The notes: generated by a model from the letters alone, not told the origin. A stretch of DNA of 64,000 bases from Dyella humicola (GCF_026283945.1 NZ_JAPDPC010000001.1:2542001-2606000); one strand, 5' to 3'; shown: positions 7,534 to 16,547, counted from the stretch's first letter. Numbers and translations are program-made.

Positions 7534-9384
7534 CTAGATCTTGCCCTTATGGCTTCTATATCGACTCGCTTGATGCGCCTCGCGCAAACGCCGTGCGTGC
7601 GCAGCCAACAGGTCACCACGCGTAATGATGCCCACCACCTGCTGTCCTCCTTCGCCGCCAACCACGACCAGACGGCCGACATCCGCCTCGACCATATGGT
7701 CGGCGGCATCACGCAAGCTGTGATCTTCCCGCACCACCAGCGGCGGACGACGAAGCAAGTCAGCTACGGTCACGTCATCGGCCAAGCCAGTAGCAAGCAG
7801 GTCGCGGCGGGTCACGACACCAAGCAGTTGGGCTGCATCACCCAGCACCGGAAAGCCCTGGTGCCGGGCCACGGCGCTGTCGGCTTCGAGCCATCGACGC
7901 ACCGCAGCCAGACGCTGTGTCGCGCGCAGGCTGATCACCTTGCGGCTGCACGCCTCGCCCACACTGATCCGCTCCAGATAGTCGGCGCTGTATTCGGCAG
8001 GTACACGCACGCCGCGGCGTGCGATCTTCTCGGTCATGATCGTGTTGCGCATCATCAGGCCAGAGACCAGGTAGGCCATCGCACAGGCGCCGAGCAACGG
8101 CAGCAGGCCATGCGGTTGCTGCGTCGTTTCGAACGCAAACACCACGGATGTAAGAAACGCGCGCGACGCACCGGCGAAGATCGCCGCCATACAGACCAGC
8201 GCCGCCACCCGCGGATCCACCTGCAGCCACGGCAGCCACATGACGCAGGCGATCCCAAAGACGCCGCCCAGCGCACCGCCGATGGTGAACAACGGCGCCA
8301 GCGTGCCGCCCGACGTGCCGCTGCCGAGCGCCACCGACCACGACAGCAACTTCAACAGGCACAGGGCGAGCATGCTGCCCAGCCCGATCTGCCCCGCCAC
8401 GACGGCGGCGATATTGCTGTAGCCCACACCCAGGGTGGCCGGCATCACGTACCCCACGATGCCCACGACCACGCCACCGATCGCCGGCCACCACATCCAG
8501 TGGATCGGCAGCTTTTCGAAACCGTCCTCGATGGCGTAGGTCAGACGCGTGATGCCTACGCTGGCCACGCCGGCCAGCAGCCCCATCACCATATAGGCCA
8601 ACAAGGAGGTGAGCGACGGCGTGGCGATTTCTGACATCGGAAACATGGGCGCATTGCCTTCCAGCACATAGCGCACACCGGTGCCGATGACCGCCGCCAA
8701 TGCAACCGGGATCAACGAACGCGCACGGCGCTCGAACAGCAGCAGCTCGATGGCCAGCAGCACGGATGAAATCGGCGCGGAAAAGACCGCGGCCATGCCG
8801 GCAGCCGCGCCAGCCGCCAGCAGGGTTTTGCGCTCGTCGGCCGTCACGTGCAGATACTGGCCAACCAGCGAGCCCAGCGCACCGCCGGTGGCAATGATGG
8901 GACCTTCCGCACCAAACGGCCCACCGGTGCCAATGGCGATGGCCGACGACACCGGCTTCAGCCAGGTCATGCGCGCAGGGATACGGCTCTCGTTGAGCAG
9001 CACCTGCTCCATCGCCTCGGGAATGCCGTGCCCACGGATCGCCCGTGAGCCCCAGCGCGCCATGGCACCCACGATCAAGCCGCCGAGCACCGGCACGCCA
9101 ATCACCCACAGGCCGAGATGATTGTCCGCAGGGCTGCTAAAGTCGGTGCTCCAGCGCCCATGGAAGGCGAGATTGGTCACCAGGCCGATCAATGCGGTGA
9201 GCGCACGCGCCACCAGCGCCACCACGGCGCCCAGGATCATCGCCAGGCCGGCTATCCACAGTACCCGTCGCCCCAATGGGCGGAACTGTCTCGGCATGTG
9301 CGCCGCGGCCAGCGTGGTGTCCATCGACGGGGCAAGCGGAAGCGCCGCGCGCGAGTGCGGTTCGGGCGTTTTATCGGAGAGCAT
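7534..9384 (-). CDS. ClC family chloride channel/transporter with C-terminal CBS pair
   Basis: A 616-residue membrane protein of the ClC family. The selectivity-filter segments are recognisable: GHGIPEAMEQV (the GSGIP position, with His replacing Ser), GGPFGAEGPIIATGG with the gating glutamate, and GSGTSGGTLAPLF. Residues from about 480 to 600 form two CBS domains, which in this family bind nucleotides and regulate transport. The gating glutamate suggests anion/proton exchange rather than a pure channel. The ATG at 9384 has no strong ribosome-binding site, and internal ATG codons at residues 21 and 30 are possible. It stands alone, convergent with yahK. The ion preference is uncertain because of the His. 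Confidence 0.9.
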   Translation of the reverse strand: MLSDKTPEPHSRAALPLAPSMDTTLAAAHMPRQFRPLGRRVLWIAGLAMILGAVVALVARALTALIGLVTNLAFHGRWSTDFSSPADNHLGLWVIGVPVLGGLIVGAMARWGSRAIRGHGIPEAMEQVLLNESRIPARMTWLKPVSSAIAIGTGGPFGAEGPIIATGGALGSLVGQYLHVTADERKTLLAAGAAAGMAAVFSAPISSVLLAIELLLFERRARSLIPVALAAVIGTGVRYVLEGNAPMFPMSEIATPSLTSLLAYMVMGLLAGVASVGITRLTYAIEDGFEKLPIHWMWWPAIGGVVVGIVGYVMPATLGVGYSNIAAVVAGQIGLGSMLALCLLKLLSWSVALGSGTSGGTLAPLFTIGGALGGVFGIACVMWLPWLQVDPRVAALVCMAAIFAGASRAFLTSVVFAFETTQQPHGLLPLLGACAMAYLVSGLMMRNTIMTEKIARRGVRVPAEYSADYLERISVGEACSRKVISLRATQRLAAVRRWLEADSAVARHQGFPVLGDAAQLLGVVTRRDLLATGLADDVTVADLLRRPPLVVREDHSLRDAADHMVEADVGRLVVVGGEGGQQVVGIITRGDLLAAHARRLREAHQASRYRSHKGKI

Positions 9385-9484
9385 GGGTAGCCGGATGGGC
9401 AGAGAGACCGCGCAAGGTTACGCGGAAGTGCGCGCGATAGCTGGCTGGAAAATGAACAGGGGGTCGCCGCGCCTACCCGGCGGA

Positions 9485-10240
9485 TCACGACGGCAGCGGC
9501 GGTGCCTTAGGCGCGTTCCAACCCATCATGGTGTAGACGCGGTAACGCAGAATGCCCAGGTACTCATGCAGGGCCGAGTCGGTCACCACGAAGTTCCAGG
9601 AGACGGGGATCGGAATCCAGTTGGCCATGATCCAGTCGCCTGCCACCGGCTGCGGCGTGATGCCGAAGTGCGCGAAGTACAGCAGGCTGCGTTGCAGGTG
9701 AACGCCCGACGTCACCAACACGATGTGCTGCGGGGCGTATTGCGCCAACAAGGGACGGATGAATTGCGCGTTCTGCCAGGTGGTCATGCTGCGCGCCTCG
9801 AGGGTCAAGTCGGCCTCGGGGATGCCGAGCTTGCGCAGCGCGCGACCATAGACAATCGATTCGGGCTCGCCGTGATCCTGTGAATCGCCGCCGCTCACAA
9901 ACAGATGACATGCCTTGCCGGCGAGTTTGCACGCGTTGTAGAGCTGCGCCGCGCGTACGATGCGTCCATTGGCGAAGTACGACGGTTGCAAGGCCTCGTC
10001 GCCCGGCCCCACCGTGCCTGCCCCCAGCAACACGATGGCATTGCGTGGCGCCCAGTCGATGGCGGGGTCCGTGTAATAAGGACCTTGCAGGCTGTCCAGC
10101 ATCACGTGTGGTATCGGCCCGCACCCCATGCCGAAGAACAGCAGCCCGGCAAGCAGAACGAGCACATGCCCAAACCATCGCCGATGCAGGCGATACAAGA
10201 GCGCGGCCACCAGCAGCAGGACAAACAGCACGACGAGCAT
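9485..10240 (-). CDS. YdcF/SanA-like DUF218 membrane protein
   Basis: The 251-residue protein begins with one or two transmembrane helices (residues 1-42) and continues with a DUF218 domain: NAIVLLGAGT near 67, SGGDSQDHGEPESIVYGRAL near 115, TSGVHLQRSLLYFAHFGI near 180. This pattern matches the ElyC/SanA/YdcF family, whose members affect envelope integrity and peptidoglycan or enterobacterial common antigen lipid carriers in Escherichia coli. The domain would face the periplasm. There is no operon partner. The family is clear, the specific role not. Confidence 0.85.
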   Translation of the reverse strand: MLVVLFVLLLVAALLYRLHRRWFGHVLVLLAGLLFFGMGCGPIPHVMLDSLQGPYYTDPAIDWAPRNAIVLLGAGTVGPGDEALQPSYFANGRIVRAAQLYNACKLAGKACHLFVSGGDSQDHGEPESIVYGRALRKLGIPEADLTLEARSMTTWQNAQFIRPLLAQYAPQHIVLVTSGVHLQRSLLYFAHFGITPQPVAGDWIMANWIPIPVSWNFVVTDSALHEYLGILRYRVYTMMGWNAPKAPPLPS

Positions 10241-10343
10241 AGCGGCACCCGGTCCCTGGAAAGTCGTGGCATCTTAGGACCTGACCGCCGCGCGAGGCGA
10301 TAGCGGATACGCATGGCCCATCGGAGCCGTAGATCCCTGAGGC

Positions 10344-10369
10344 GGAACGTCCCCTGCGATAACCCCGTT
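10344..10369 (+). promoter_or_regulatory. Candidate ECF sigma promoter
   Basis: GGAAC at 10344-10348 and CGTT at 10366-10369 are 17 bases apart, resembling the GGAAC/CGTT pattern of ECF sigma factors. It lies about 125 bases upstream of the ECF sigma gene, so it could be an autoregulatory promoter. With two short motifs, chance is not excluded. Confidence 0.3.
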
Positions 10370-10495
10370 GCTGCGGCTGGCGCGTTTCACCGATATCACC
10401 CGGAGCGCCGGAAGACCCTGCCATTCATGATCGACCACCCCGTCGCCGCGATCCATGCTTACCCAACCCGGCGATTTGGCTTAACCTCGCCGCCC

Positions 10496-11050
10496 ATGGA
10501 TGCTGCCGTGGATGACGACGCAACGCTGATGCTGGCCTATGCGCGCGGCGAGATGGCAGCGTTTGATGCGCTGTATGCGCGTCATCGGGGCACCTTGTAC
10601 CGATTCCTGCTGCGCGCCGCACGGCACCCGCAGCTGGCGGAGGAGCTGTTCCAGGAAACCTGGAGCCGCGTTATTGCGGCGCGCGGGCGCTATACGCCAC
10701 AGGCCAAGTTCACCACCTGGCTGCTGCAGATCGCGCACAACCTGCTCATCGATCAGCATCGACGCAGACGCCCCGTCGCCACGGGCGAGGAGGCCGAAAG
10801 TGCACTGGCCGCCCTCGCCACACCCGAGCACGAACAACCCGACCATGTGTTGTCCGAGTTCCAGCGCCGTCGCCGGCTGCAGCGCGCCATCGAAGGATTG
10901 CCCGATGAGCAGCGCACGGCCGTGCTGCTACGCCTGGAGAATGACCTGAGTGTGGAGGATATTGCCGAAGTGACCGGCGTAGGGCGCGAAACCGCGAAGT
11001 CACGCCTGCGCTATGCCATGAACCGATTGCGCGAACAGTTGGCCGAATGA
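10496..11050 (+). CDS. RNA polymerase sigma factor, ECF subfamily
   Basis: With the start at 10496 the product has 184 residues. Region 2 (LMLAYARGEMAAFDALYARH to FQETWSRVIAARGRY) binds the -10 element, and region 4 (LPDEQRTAVLLRLENDLSVEDIAEVTGVG then TAKSRLRYAMNRLRE) binds the -35 element. The size and lack of region 3 mark an ECF sigma factor. An upstream in-frame ATG at 10427 would add 23 residues unlike the family. The stop overlaps the start of the next gene (ATGA at 11047-11050), so the pair is translationally coupled. The next gene encodes a one-helix membrane protein, probably its anti-sigma factor. The signal it responds to is unknown. Confidence 0.9.
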   Translation: MDAAVDDDATLMLAYARGEMAAFDALYARHRGTLYRFLLRAARHPQLAEELFQETWSRVIAARGRYTPQAKFTTWLLQIAHNLLIDQHRRRRPVATGEEAESALAALATPEHEQPDHVLSEFQRRRRLQRAIEGLPDEQRTAVLLRLENDLSVEDIAEVTGVGRETAKSRLRYAMNRLREQLAE

Positions 11051-11877
11051 ATACGCACGACCACCACGACGACGAATCGCTGCCCGGTGAAGACGAGTTG
11101 CAGGCGCTTTATCGCAGCCTGCCGCGCAAGGAGCCGTCGCCAGCGCTCGACCAGGCGGTGCGACAAGCCGCAGTCGAAGCCGTGCGCCCGAAGACACGGC
11201 AGCCGATCGCGCGTTGGCCCGTTGCTGCCGCCAGCGCCGCCGTGCTGGTGCTCGCCGTGGGGCTGGGTCTACGCATGCGCGAGCAGCCCCCGGGTTTGCA
11301 GGCACCCGCACCGGCAGCGGCCACGATCCCGGCGAACCCGCCAGCCGAGAGCCAGTCGTCCGCAGCCGCCACCCATGCGCCCGTGGTGTCGTCGTCCGCC
11401 GCGCCAATGGTCGCGGCGGCACCGCCTGCGGAAATCCCGCGAGCGACGCGCCGCACGCACGAGTCCGCCAAGTCGCTCGCCAAGTCACGCGTGGCGACTG
11501 CCGAGATGGCCGACCAGGCATTCGCTCCGCCACCACCGGCCCCTGCCCCGCCGATAGTGATGGCTCAATCGCCAATGGCGTCTGCAGCGCCGCCCGCAAC
11601 TGCCGGCTACCGCGCCGAGCCCGCAGCACGCTCGATGGCCATGAGGACCATGGCGGCTGCCGCGCCTGCTCCAACAGCGCCCGCACCGGTGTCGGCCGTG
11701 GATGCCACGGCAGCCAACCCGAACGACACGCCCGCGCAAGAGCTCGACAAGATCCGCCTGCTGTTTGCGCAACATCGCCGCGACGAAGCGTTGCAGCGCC
11801 TGTCTGCGTTTCGCCAGGCGCATCCGGAGATGAGCTTGCCGGACGATGTGCGTGCTCAATTGCCCGACCATGAGTGA
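11047..11877 (+). CDS. Putative membrane anti-sigma factor, Ala/Pro-rich
   Basis: The 276-residue protein starts inside the sigma gene's stop (ATGA). The cytoplasmic part (1-56) has no cysteines, so it is not a zinc-binding (ZAS) anti-sigma domain. One transmembrane helix covers about 58-75 (VAAASAAVLVLAVGLGLRM). The rest, to about 235, is low-complexity Ala/Pro/Ser and would be periplasmic. The last 40 residues form a helical segment (ELDKIRLLFAQHRRDEALQRL). Position and topology suggest an anti-sigma factor or stress sensor for the sigma factor before it, but no sequence motif proves it. The stop overlaps the start of the next gene by eight bases. Confidence 0.65.
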   Translation: MNTHDHHDDESLPGEDELQALYRSLPRKEPSPALDQAVRQAAVEAVRPKTRQPIARWPVAAASAAVLVLAVGLGLRMREQPPGLQAPAPAAATIPANPPAESQSSAAATHAPVVSSSAAPMVAAAPPAEIPRATRRTHESAKSLAKSRVATAEMADQAFAPPPPAPAPPIVMAQSPMASAAPPATAGYRAEPAARSMAMRTMAAAAPAPTAPAPVSAVDATAANPNDTPAQELDKIRLLFAQHRRDEALQRLSAFRQAHPEMSLPDDVRAQLPDHE

Positions 11878-12466
11878 AGCGCTGTACACCCTCGCCACCG
11901 CCCACCAGCACAGCGAGGACATCAAGAAGAGCCGCTTTCTCGCCCACGCGGCACCGGTGCAGACATCCGAGCAGGCATTGGCTTTCGTGCGGCAGGTCAG
12001 CGACCTGGCAGCTACGCACAATTGCTGGGCCTACCGCATCGGCCAGGACTATCGCTTCAACGATGATGGCGAGCCCGGCGGCACCGCGGGCCGGCCGATC
12101 CTGCAGGCTATCGAAGGCCAGAGCATCGACCGTGCCGTCGTGGTCGTCACGCGCTGGTACGGCGGCATCAAGCTCGGCGCGGGCGGCCTGGTTCGCGCCT
12201 ATGGCGGCACGGCGGCGGAATGCCTGCGCCTCGCCGAACGCGTCCCCATCGTGGCGATGGCGCGACTGGGCCTGCGTTGCGACTTCGCCGAACTTGCCCT
12301 GCTGAAGGCGCGCCTGCGTGAACTGGAGGCCGAGGTGACGCGGGAGGATTTCGACGCCGATGGCGTCGAACTCGACATCCGGCTACCCGAATCCCGAGTG
12401 GACGAGGCGCAGGCGCGCATCACCGATATCAGCAGGGGCCGCCACAACGCCCGCCGGCTGGATTGA
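11870..12466 (+). CDS. IMPACT family protein (YigZ-like)
   Basis: The 198-residue product has the UPF0029/IMPACT core: KSRFLAHAAPV, NCWAYRIGQDYRFNDDGEPGGTAGRPIL and VTRWYGGIKLGAGGLVRAYGG, followed by a C-terminal DUF1949-like ferredoxin-fold domain. YigZ homologues bind nucleic acid or ribosome-associated factors; the eukaryotic IMPACT protein regulates Gcn2. The bacterial function is not settled. The ATG at 11870 overlaps the end of the previous gene. The gene is probably cotranscribed with the sigma/anti-sigma pair, although a functional link is not evident. Confidence 0.93.
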   Translation: MSEALYTLATAHQHSEDIKKSRFLAHAAPVQTSEQALAFVRQVSDLAATHNCWAYRIGQDYRFNDDGEPGGTAGRPILQAIEGQSIDRAVVVVTRWYGGIKLGAGGLVRAYGGTAAECLRLAERVPIVAMARLGLRCDFAELALLKARLRELEAEVTREDFDADGVELDIRLPESRVDEAQARITDISRGRHNARRLD

Positions 12467-12549
12467 ATCGCCAGCCAGTCGCCCCACCTTTGGAGACAAG
12501 CACCATTGCGGTGCCCCATCCCTTTGCCAGCCTCGACCTGCGAGCACTA

Positions 12550-14319
12550 ATGAGCGACACCGCCAACACGCCACGCCCTACCCGCCGCCTTGGCGCGTTA
12601 TTGCAGTTGTGGCCATTCCTGAAGCCGCATCGCGCTCTCGCCATCGGTTGGCTGGTGTTTCTTGCGATCTCGTCGTCGGCCACGCTGGTGCTGCCGATGG
12701 CAGTGCGCCACATGATCGACCAGGGCTTTGGCCACTCCAATGCGGCCGCGATCAACGCCACCTTCCTCGGATTATTCGGCGTGGCGCTGGTGCTCGCCTT
12801 TGCCACGGCGGCCCGCTACTACTGCATCAGCCTGCTGGGCGAACGCGCGCTCGCTTCGCTGCGCGCCAAACTCTATGCGCATGTGATCCGGCTCGATGTG
12901 AGCTTTTTCGAACGCAGCCGCGTGGGTGAACTGATCTCTCGCCTGGGCACGGATACCGAGGTCATCCAGGCCCTGATCGGCTCCGGCATCTCGGTGGCGC
13001 TGCGCAGTGCCGTGATGCTGCTGGGCGCCACCGGCATGATGGTTTGGACCAGCACGCACCTAGCCGGCCTTACGGCGCTGGTGATTCCGGCCGTGGTGTT
13101 GCCGATCCTGCTGTTTGGCCGTCGCGTGCAGAAGCTTTCGCGCGCCAGCCAGGACCGCCTAGCCGACGCCGCTGCGGTGGCCAACGAAACGCTCAATGCA
13201 GCGCCGGCGGTCAAGGCCTACGCGCGCGAAGATATCGAAAGCACGCGTTACGGCAGCGCGATCACGCGCGCGCTGGCCACCGCGCGCAAGCGCATCGGCA
13301 TGCGATCGGCGCTAACGGCTGCGGTCATCGTGTTGTTCTTCGGCGCCATCACGCTGGTGCTGTGGGCCGGCGCACGCGACGTGCTGGCCGGCACTTTGAA
13401 CGCAGGCGTGCTGGGGCAGTTCGTGCTGTACGCCATCTTTGCTGCCGGCTCGCTGGCGGGGCTTTCCGAAGTGTGGGGCGACGTGCTGCGTGCGGCCGGC
13501 GCCATGGAGCGCATCGGCGAGTTGTTCGAAGAACATGCCGAGATCACCAGCCCGGCGCAGCCAACACCGCTGCCCAAGCCGATGCAAGGCGCGTTGCGGT
13601 TCGAGAATGTCGTCTTCCACTATCCGACACGACCCGATGCGCCAGCACTGTATGACTTCGACCTGGCGATCCGCCCCGGCGAAACGGTTGCGCTGGTAGG
13701 TCCGTCGGGCGCGGGCAAGAGCACCGTGTTCGCCCTGCTGCTGCGCTTCTACGATCCGCAAACGGGGCGCATCAGCCTCGACGGCGTCGACCTGCGTGCG
13801 CTGTCGCTGCCCGGGTTGCGCGGAGCCATCGCGCTGGTGCCGCAGGAGACCGTCATCTTCGGTGGCAGTGCTGCCGACAATATTCGATTCGGCCGCCAGG
13901 ATGCTGGCGATGATGAAGTCCGCGAGGCCGCGCGAGCGGCCGAGGCGCATGAGTTCATCAGCGCCCTTGGGAAGGGCTACGAGGAGGAGCTTGGCGAGCG
14001 CGGCGTGCGCCTCTCCGGCGGACAGCGCCAGCGTATCGCCATCGCCCGCGCCATCCTGCGCGATGCGCCGCTGCTGCTGCTCGACGAGGCCACCTCCGCC
14101 CTCGACGCCCAATCGGAAGCGGCTATCCAGCAGGCACTGGAACGACTGGAGAAGGGACGCACCACCCTGGTCATCGCCCACCGACTCGCCACGGTACAGC
14201 GCGCCGATCGCATCGTGGTGATGGATGGTGGCCGCATCGTGGCCCAGGGCACGCATGAAAGCCTGTTGGCCGAAGGCGGCCTCTACGCGGAACTGGCGCG
14301 CTTGCAGTTCACCGCGTGA
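12550..14319 (+). CDS. ABC exporter, fused permease and ATPase (MsbA-like)
   Basis: With the start at 12550 the protein has 589 residues. Six transmembrane helices (about 25-310) are followed by an ATPase domain with Walker A GPSGAGKST at about 383-391, signature LSGGQRQR near 488, Walker B LLLLDEATSALD near 508 and the H-loop IAHR. This is a half-transporter that dimerises in the inner membrane and exports lipids, drugs or peptides. The substrate cannot be read from the sequence. It is related to MsbA-like lipid exporters, but the essential msbA is normally paired with lpxK, which is absent here. An alternative TTG at 12463 overlaps the previous stop and would add 29 residues. Confidence 0.92.
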   Translation: MSDTANTPRPTRRLGALLQLWPFLKPHRALAIGWLVFLAISSSATLVLPMAVRHMIDQGFGHSNAAAINATFLGLFGVALVLAFATAARYYCISLLGERALASLRAKLYAHVIRLDVSFFERSRVGELISRLGTDTEVIQALIGSGISVALRSAVMLLGATGMMVWTSTHLAGLTALVIPAVVLPILLFGRRVQKLSRASQDRLADAAAVANETLNAAPAVKAYAREDIESTRYGSAITRALATARKRIGMRSALTAAVIVLFFGAITLVLWAGARDVLAGTLNAGVLGQFVLYAIFAAGSLAGLSEVWGDVLRAAGAMERIGELFEEHAEITSPAQPTPLPKPMQGALRFENVVFHYPTRPDAPALYDFDLAIRPGETVALVGPSGAGKSTVFALLLRFYDPQTGRISLDGVDLRALSLPGLRGAIALVPQETVIFGGSAADNIRFGRQDAGDDEVREAARAAEAHEFISALGKGYEEELGERGVRLSGGQRQRIAIARAILRDAPLLLLDEATSALDAQSEAAIQQALERLEKGRTTLVIAHRLATVQRADRIVVMDGGRIVAQGTHESLLAEGGLYAELARLQFTA

Positions 14320-14330
14320 GCATCGCTCGC

Positions 14331-14364
14331 CGGGTGCGCTCGTGTAGGAGCGCACCCGGTGCGC
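14331..14364. repeat. REP-like GTAGGAGCGCACCC element forming a hairpin
   Basis: CGGGTGCGCT at 14331-14340 and AGCGCACCCG at 14349-14358 form a perfect ten-base stem just after the ABC exporter gene. The right half contains GTAGGAGCGCACCCGGTGCGCGA, the same element seen near 45535 and 49606. It may also act as a terminator for the exporter gene. Confidence 0.75.
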
Positions 14365-14384
14365 GATCGACCCGCCGTACACCC

Positions 14385-15116
14385 TCAATGACCGCCCAAG
14401 GCCGCCACCAACCCTCGCACCGTGTCGATGTCACTGCGGATCTCGCCACCTGCCATCTCGGGCAGCACGGCGTTCGTCATGCGCACGGCCGATGGGAGCT
14501 CGCGCTTGGCCGAGGCGTGAAATTCTTTTGCGTCGGTCAACGTCCTCAAAGTGGCGATATTGCCGGGAGCGATGCCGGCCCCCGGCATAACGGTCAGCCG
14601 ATCACCCGCCTGCTCGATCAAGGCGCGAATATGCGCGGCACCCTCCATCGCCGAGCTTGCACCACCCGAGGTAAGTAAGCGCTCCGCGCCAAGTGCGATC
14701 ACGTCCTCCAACGCGCGCGATGGATCGCGCGCCATGTCGAAGGCGCGATGGAAGGTCACGCCCATGCGACCGGCGGCCGCGACCAGCTCACGGCAACGCG
14801 CCATGTCCACGTCGCCTTCGACATCGAGCGAGCCGATCACCACGCCATCGCAACCGAGCGTGGCGCAGGCCTCGACATCGCGGCGCATCGTTTCGACGTC
14901 GAGATCGCTGTAGAGGAAATCACCAGCGCGCGGTCGAATCAGCACGTAGAGCGGCAACCGCACGCGCTCTCGCACCAACGCGATCTGGGCATGGGAGGGC
15001 GTCAGCCCACCCAGCTCCAGCGCCGTGCACAGTTCGATGCGTCCGGCGCCACCTGCCTGTGCGGCCAAGGCAGAGGCCAGCGAATTGGCAGCCACTTCAA
15101 GCAGGCAGCCCGCCAT
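14385..15116 (-). CDS. cutC: CutC family copper homeostasis protein
   Basis: A 243-residue TIM-barrel protein. Blocks characteristic of CutC are present: LEVAANSLASALAAQAGGAGRIEL at the start, LGGLTPSHAQI, LIRPRAGDFLYSD, GVTFHRAFDM, LLTSGGASSAMEGA and VMPGAGIAPGNI. CutC was linked to copper tolerance in Escherichia coli, but later work made a direct copper role doubtful; it probably acts in the cytoplasm. The ATG at 15116 follows the preceding gene's stop after one base, so the two are coupled. Nothing nearby suggests copper handling. Confidence 0.95.
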   Translation of the reverse strand: MAGCLLEVAANSLASALAAQAGGAGRIELCTALELGGLTPSHAQIALVRERVRLPLYVLIRPRAGDFLYSDLDVETMRRDVEACATLGCDGVVIGSLDVEGDVDMARCRELVAAAGRMGVTFHRAFDMARDPSRALEDVIALGAERLLTSGGASSAMEGAAHIRALIEQAGDRLTVMPGAGIAPGNIATLRTLTDAKEFHASAKRELPSAVRMTNAVLPEMAGGEIRSDIDTVRGLVAALGGH

Positions 15117-15117
15117 C

Positions 15118-16137
15118 TCAGAACACGCTCTTCGCCGGCAACAGGCCGTCCTGGTGCTGCGCATCGCATACCGCATAGGAGAAGCCGGGCTGGATCGCCC
15201 AGGCACCGACGTCACCCTGGCGATTCATCGCCAGAAAACCCACCTGCAAGTCCTTGGACGCATTCGGCCGGCGCTTCACGATACGCATGACAGCTTCCCG
15301 GCATGCGTCCTGCGGCGAACGCCCCTGGCGCATCAGTTCCACCACCAGAAAGCTGCCGACGTTGCGGATGACTTCTTCGCCCACCCCTGTCGAGGTGGCG
15401 GCGCCCACATCGCCGTCCACGTACAGGCCCGCCCCGATGATCGGGCTGTCGCCCACGCGACCACGCATCTTCCACGCCATGCCACTGGTGGTGCAGGCGC
15501 CGGCCAGCCGACCCTGCGCATCAATGGCCAGCATGCCGATGGTGTCGTGGTTGCCGCTGCCGCCGGGCATGCCGGTCTTGCCGTAGCTGCGCACTTCGCT
15601 ATTGACCGACGGCTGGTAATGCGCCGTTTTCAGCCACTCCCGCCAGGCCTGCTCGGATTCGGGCGTCAGCAGTTCCTCCTTCTTGAAGCCTTGCTCGAGC
15701 GCGAACTGCAGCGCACCGTCGCCCACCAGCAGCACATGCGGCGTGCGCTCCATCACTCGGCGCGCCACCTGGATCGGGTGCGCGATATGTTCCAGCGCGG
15801 CCACCGCGCCGCAGCTGCCATCGGCGTCCATGATGCTGGCGTCGAGGGAGACATGGCCGTCCCGGTCCGGGTAACCGGCGCGGCCCACGCTGTGATTCTT
15901 CAGATCGGCTTCGGGCACCATCACGCCGGTCTCTACGGCATCCAGCGCGTGACCGCCCTTGGTCAGTACGGACCAGGCCGCCTGGTTCGCCGCCACGCCG
16001 AAGTCCCAGGTGGACACGACACGTGCCCCGGTGACGGGCTTGCCCGCCGGAATGCTGCTTGCACCCGCCTTGCCGGCGAGGGCGAGTGCCGAGGCACCCA
16101 GCACGGAGGCTTTCAGGAAATCTCTACGGTCTGCCAT
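15118..16137 (-). CDS. Isoaspartyl peptidase / asparaginase-type Ntn hydrolase with Tat signal
   Basis: The 339-residue protein starts MADRRDFLKASVLGASAL, a twin-arginine signal, so it is probably exported folded. The body matches the N4-(beta-N-acetylglucosaminyl)-L-asparaginase / plant-type asparaginase family: GGHALDAVETGV, HPIQVARRVM, and the autoprocessing site GNHDTIGMLA with the nucleophile threonine near residue 199. The precursor should cleave before that Thr to form alpha and beta subunits. It releases aspartate from N-glycan asparagine linkages or isoaspartyl peptides. The start at 16137 is set by the Tat motif. It is coupled to cutC, one base apart. Confidence 0.9.
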   Translation of the reverse strand: MADRRDFLKASVLGASALALAGKAGASSIPAGKPVTGARVVSTWDFGVAANQAAWSVLTKGGHALDAVETGVMVPEADLKNHSVGRAGYPDRDGHVSLDASIMDADGSCGAVAALEHIAHPIQVARRVMERTPHVLLVGDGALQFALEQGFKKEELLTPESEQAWREWLKTAHYQPSVNSEVRSYGKTGMPGGSGNHDTIGMLAIDAQGRLAGACTTSGMAWKMRGRVGDSPIIGAGLYVDGDVGAATSTGVGEEVIRNVGSFLVVELMRQGRSPQDACREAVMRIVKRRPNASKDLQVGFLAMNRQGDVGAWAIQPGFSYAVCDAQHQDGLLPAKSVF

Positions 16138-16176
16138 GGCTTGCTCCAGCAATGCCTTCTTGTTACGTCTGCAACG

Positions 16177-16208
16177 CAAAAAACCCCGCGTCTTACGACG
16201 CGGGGTTT
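16177..16208 (-). terminator. Terminator after the cold-shock gene
   Basis: AAACCCCGCGTC and GACGCGGGGTTT form a 12-base stem with a TTAC loop at 16181-16208, followed on the minus strand by a run of T. It ends the cold-shock gene and lies 40 bases before the asparaginase gene start. Confidence 0.9.
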
Positions 16209-16250
16209 CCATTTACCTCGATGACCGGCGCGCGCGCCGGAACGCCGAAA

Positions 16251-16457
16251 TCAACCAGCGATCTCGACGCCCGAAGCCTGGGCGCCCTTCGGGCCCGTGG
16301 TGACTTCGAACTTCACGCGCTGACCTTCCTGCAGGCTACGAAAGCCTTTGGAGTTGATCGCCGAAAAGTGGACGAACACGTCCTCCCCACCGTCCTCGGG
16401 TGCGATGAAGCCGAAACCCTTGGCGTCGTTGAACCACTTGACCGTACCGAAACGCAT
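16251..16457 (-). CDS. Cold-shock domain protein (CspA family)
   Basis: The 68-residue product is a single cold-shock domain: [18 protein letters not shown] (RNP1), DVFVHFSAI (RNP2) and [11 protein letters not shown]. Such proteins bind single-stranded RNA or DNA and act as RNA chaperones. The start at 16457 has AGAGG upstream. The leader of about 85 bases from the predicted promoter is long enough for the leader-based regulation known for cspA, but I cannot tell whether this copy is cold-induced. Confidence 0.96.
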   Translation of the reverse strand: MRFGTVKWFNDAKGFGFIAPEDGGEDVFVHFSAINSKGFRSLQEGQRVKFEVTTGPKGAQASGVEIAG

Positions 16458-16547
16458 TGCGTGAACCTCTGAATCATGGACTGGATGCACCACGGCTCGC
16501 GCTGAACCACCTTGACCCCTTGGTCCGCCGCCCCTGGCACGGCCGAA

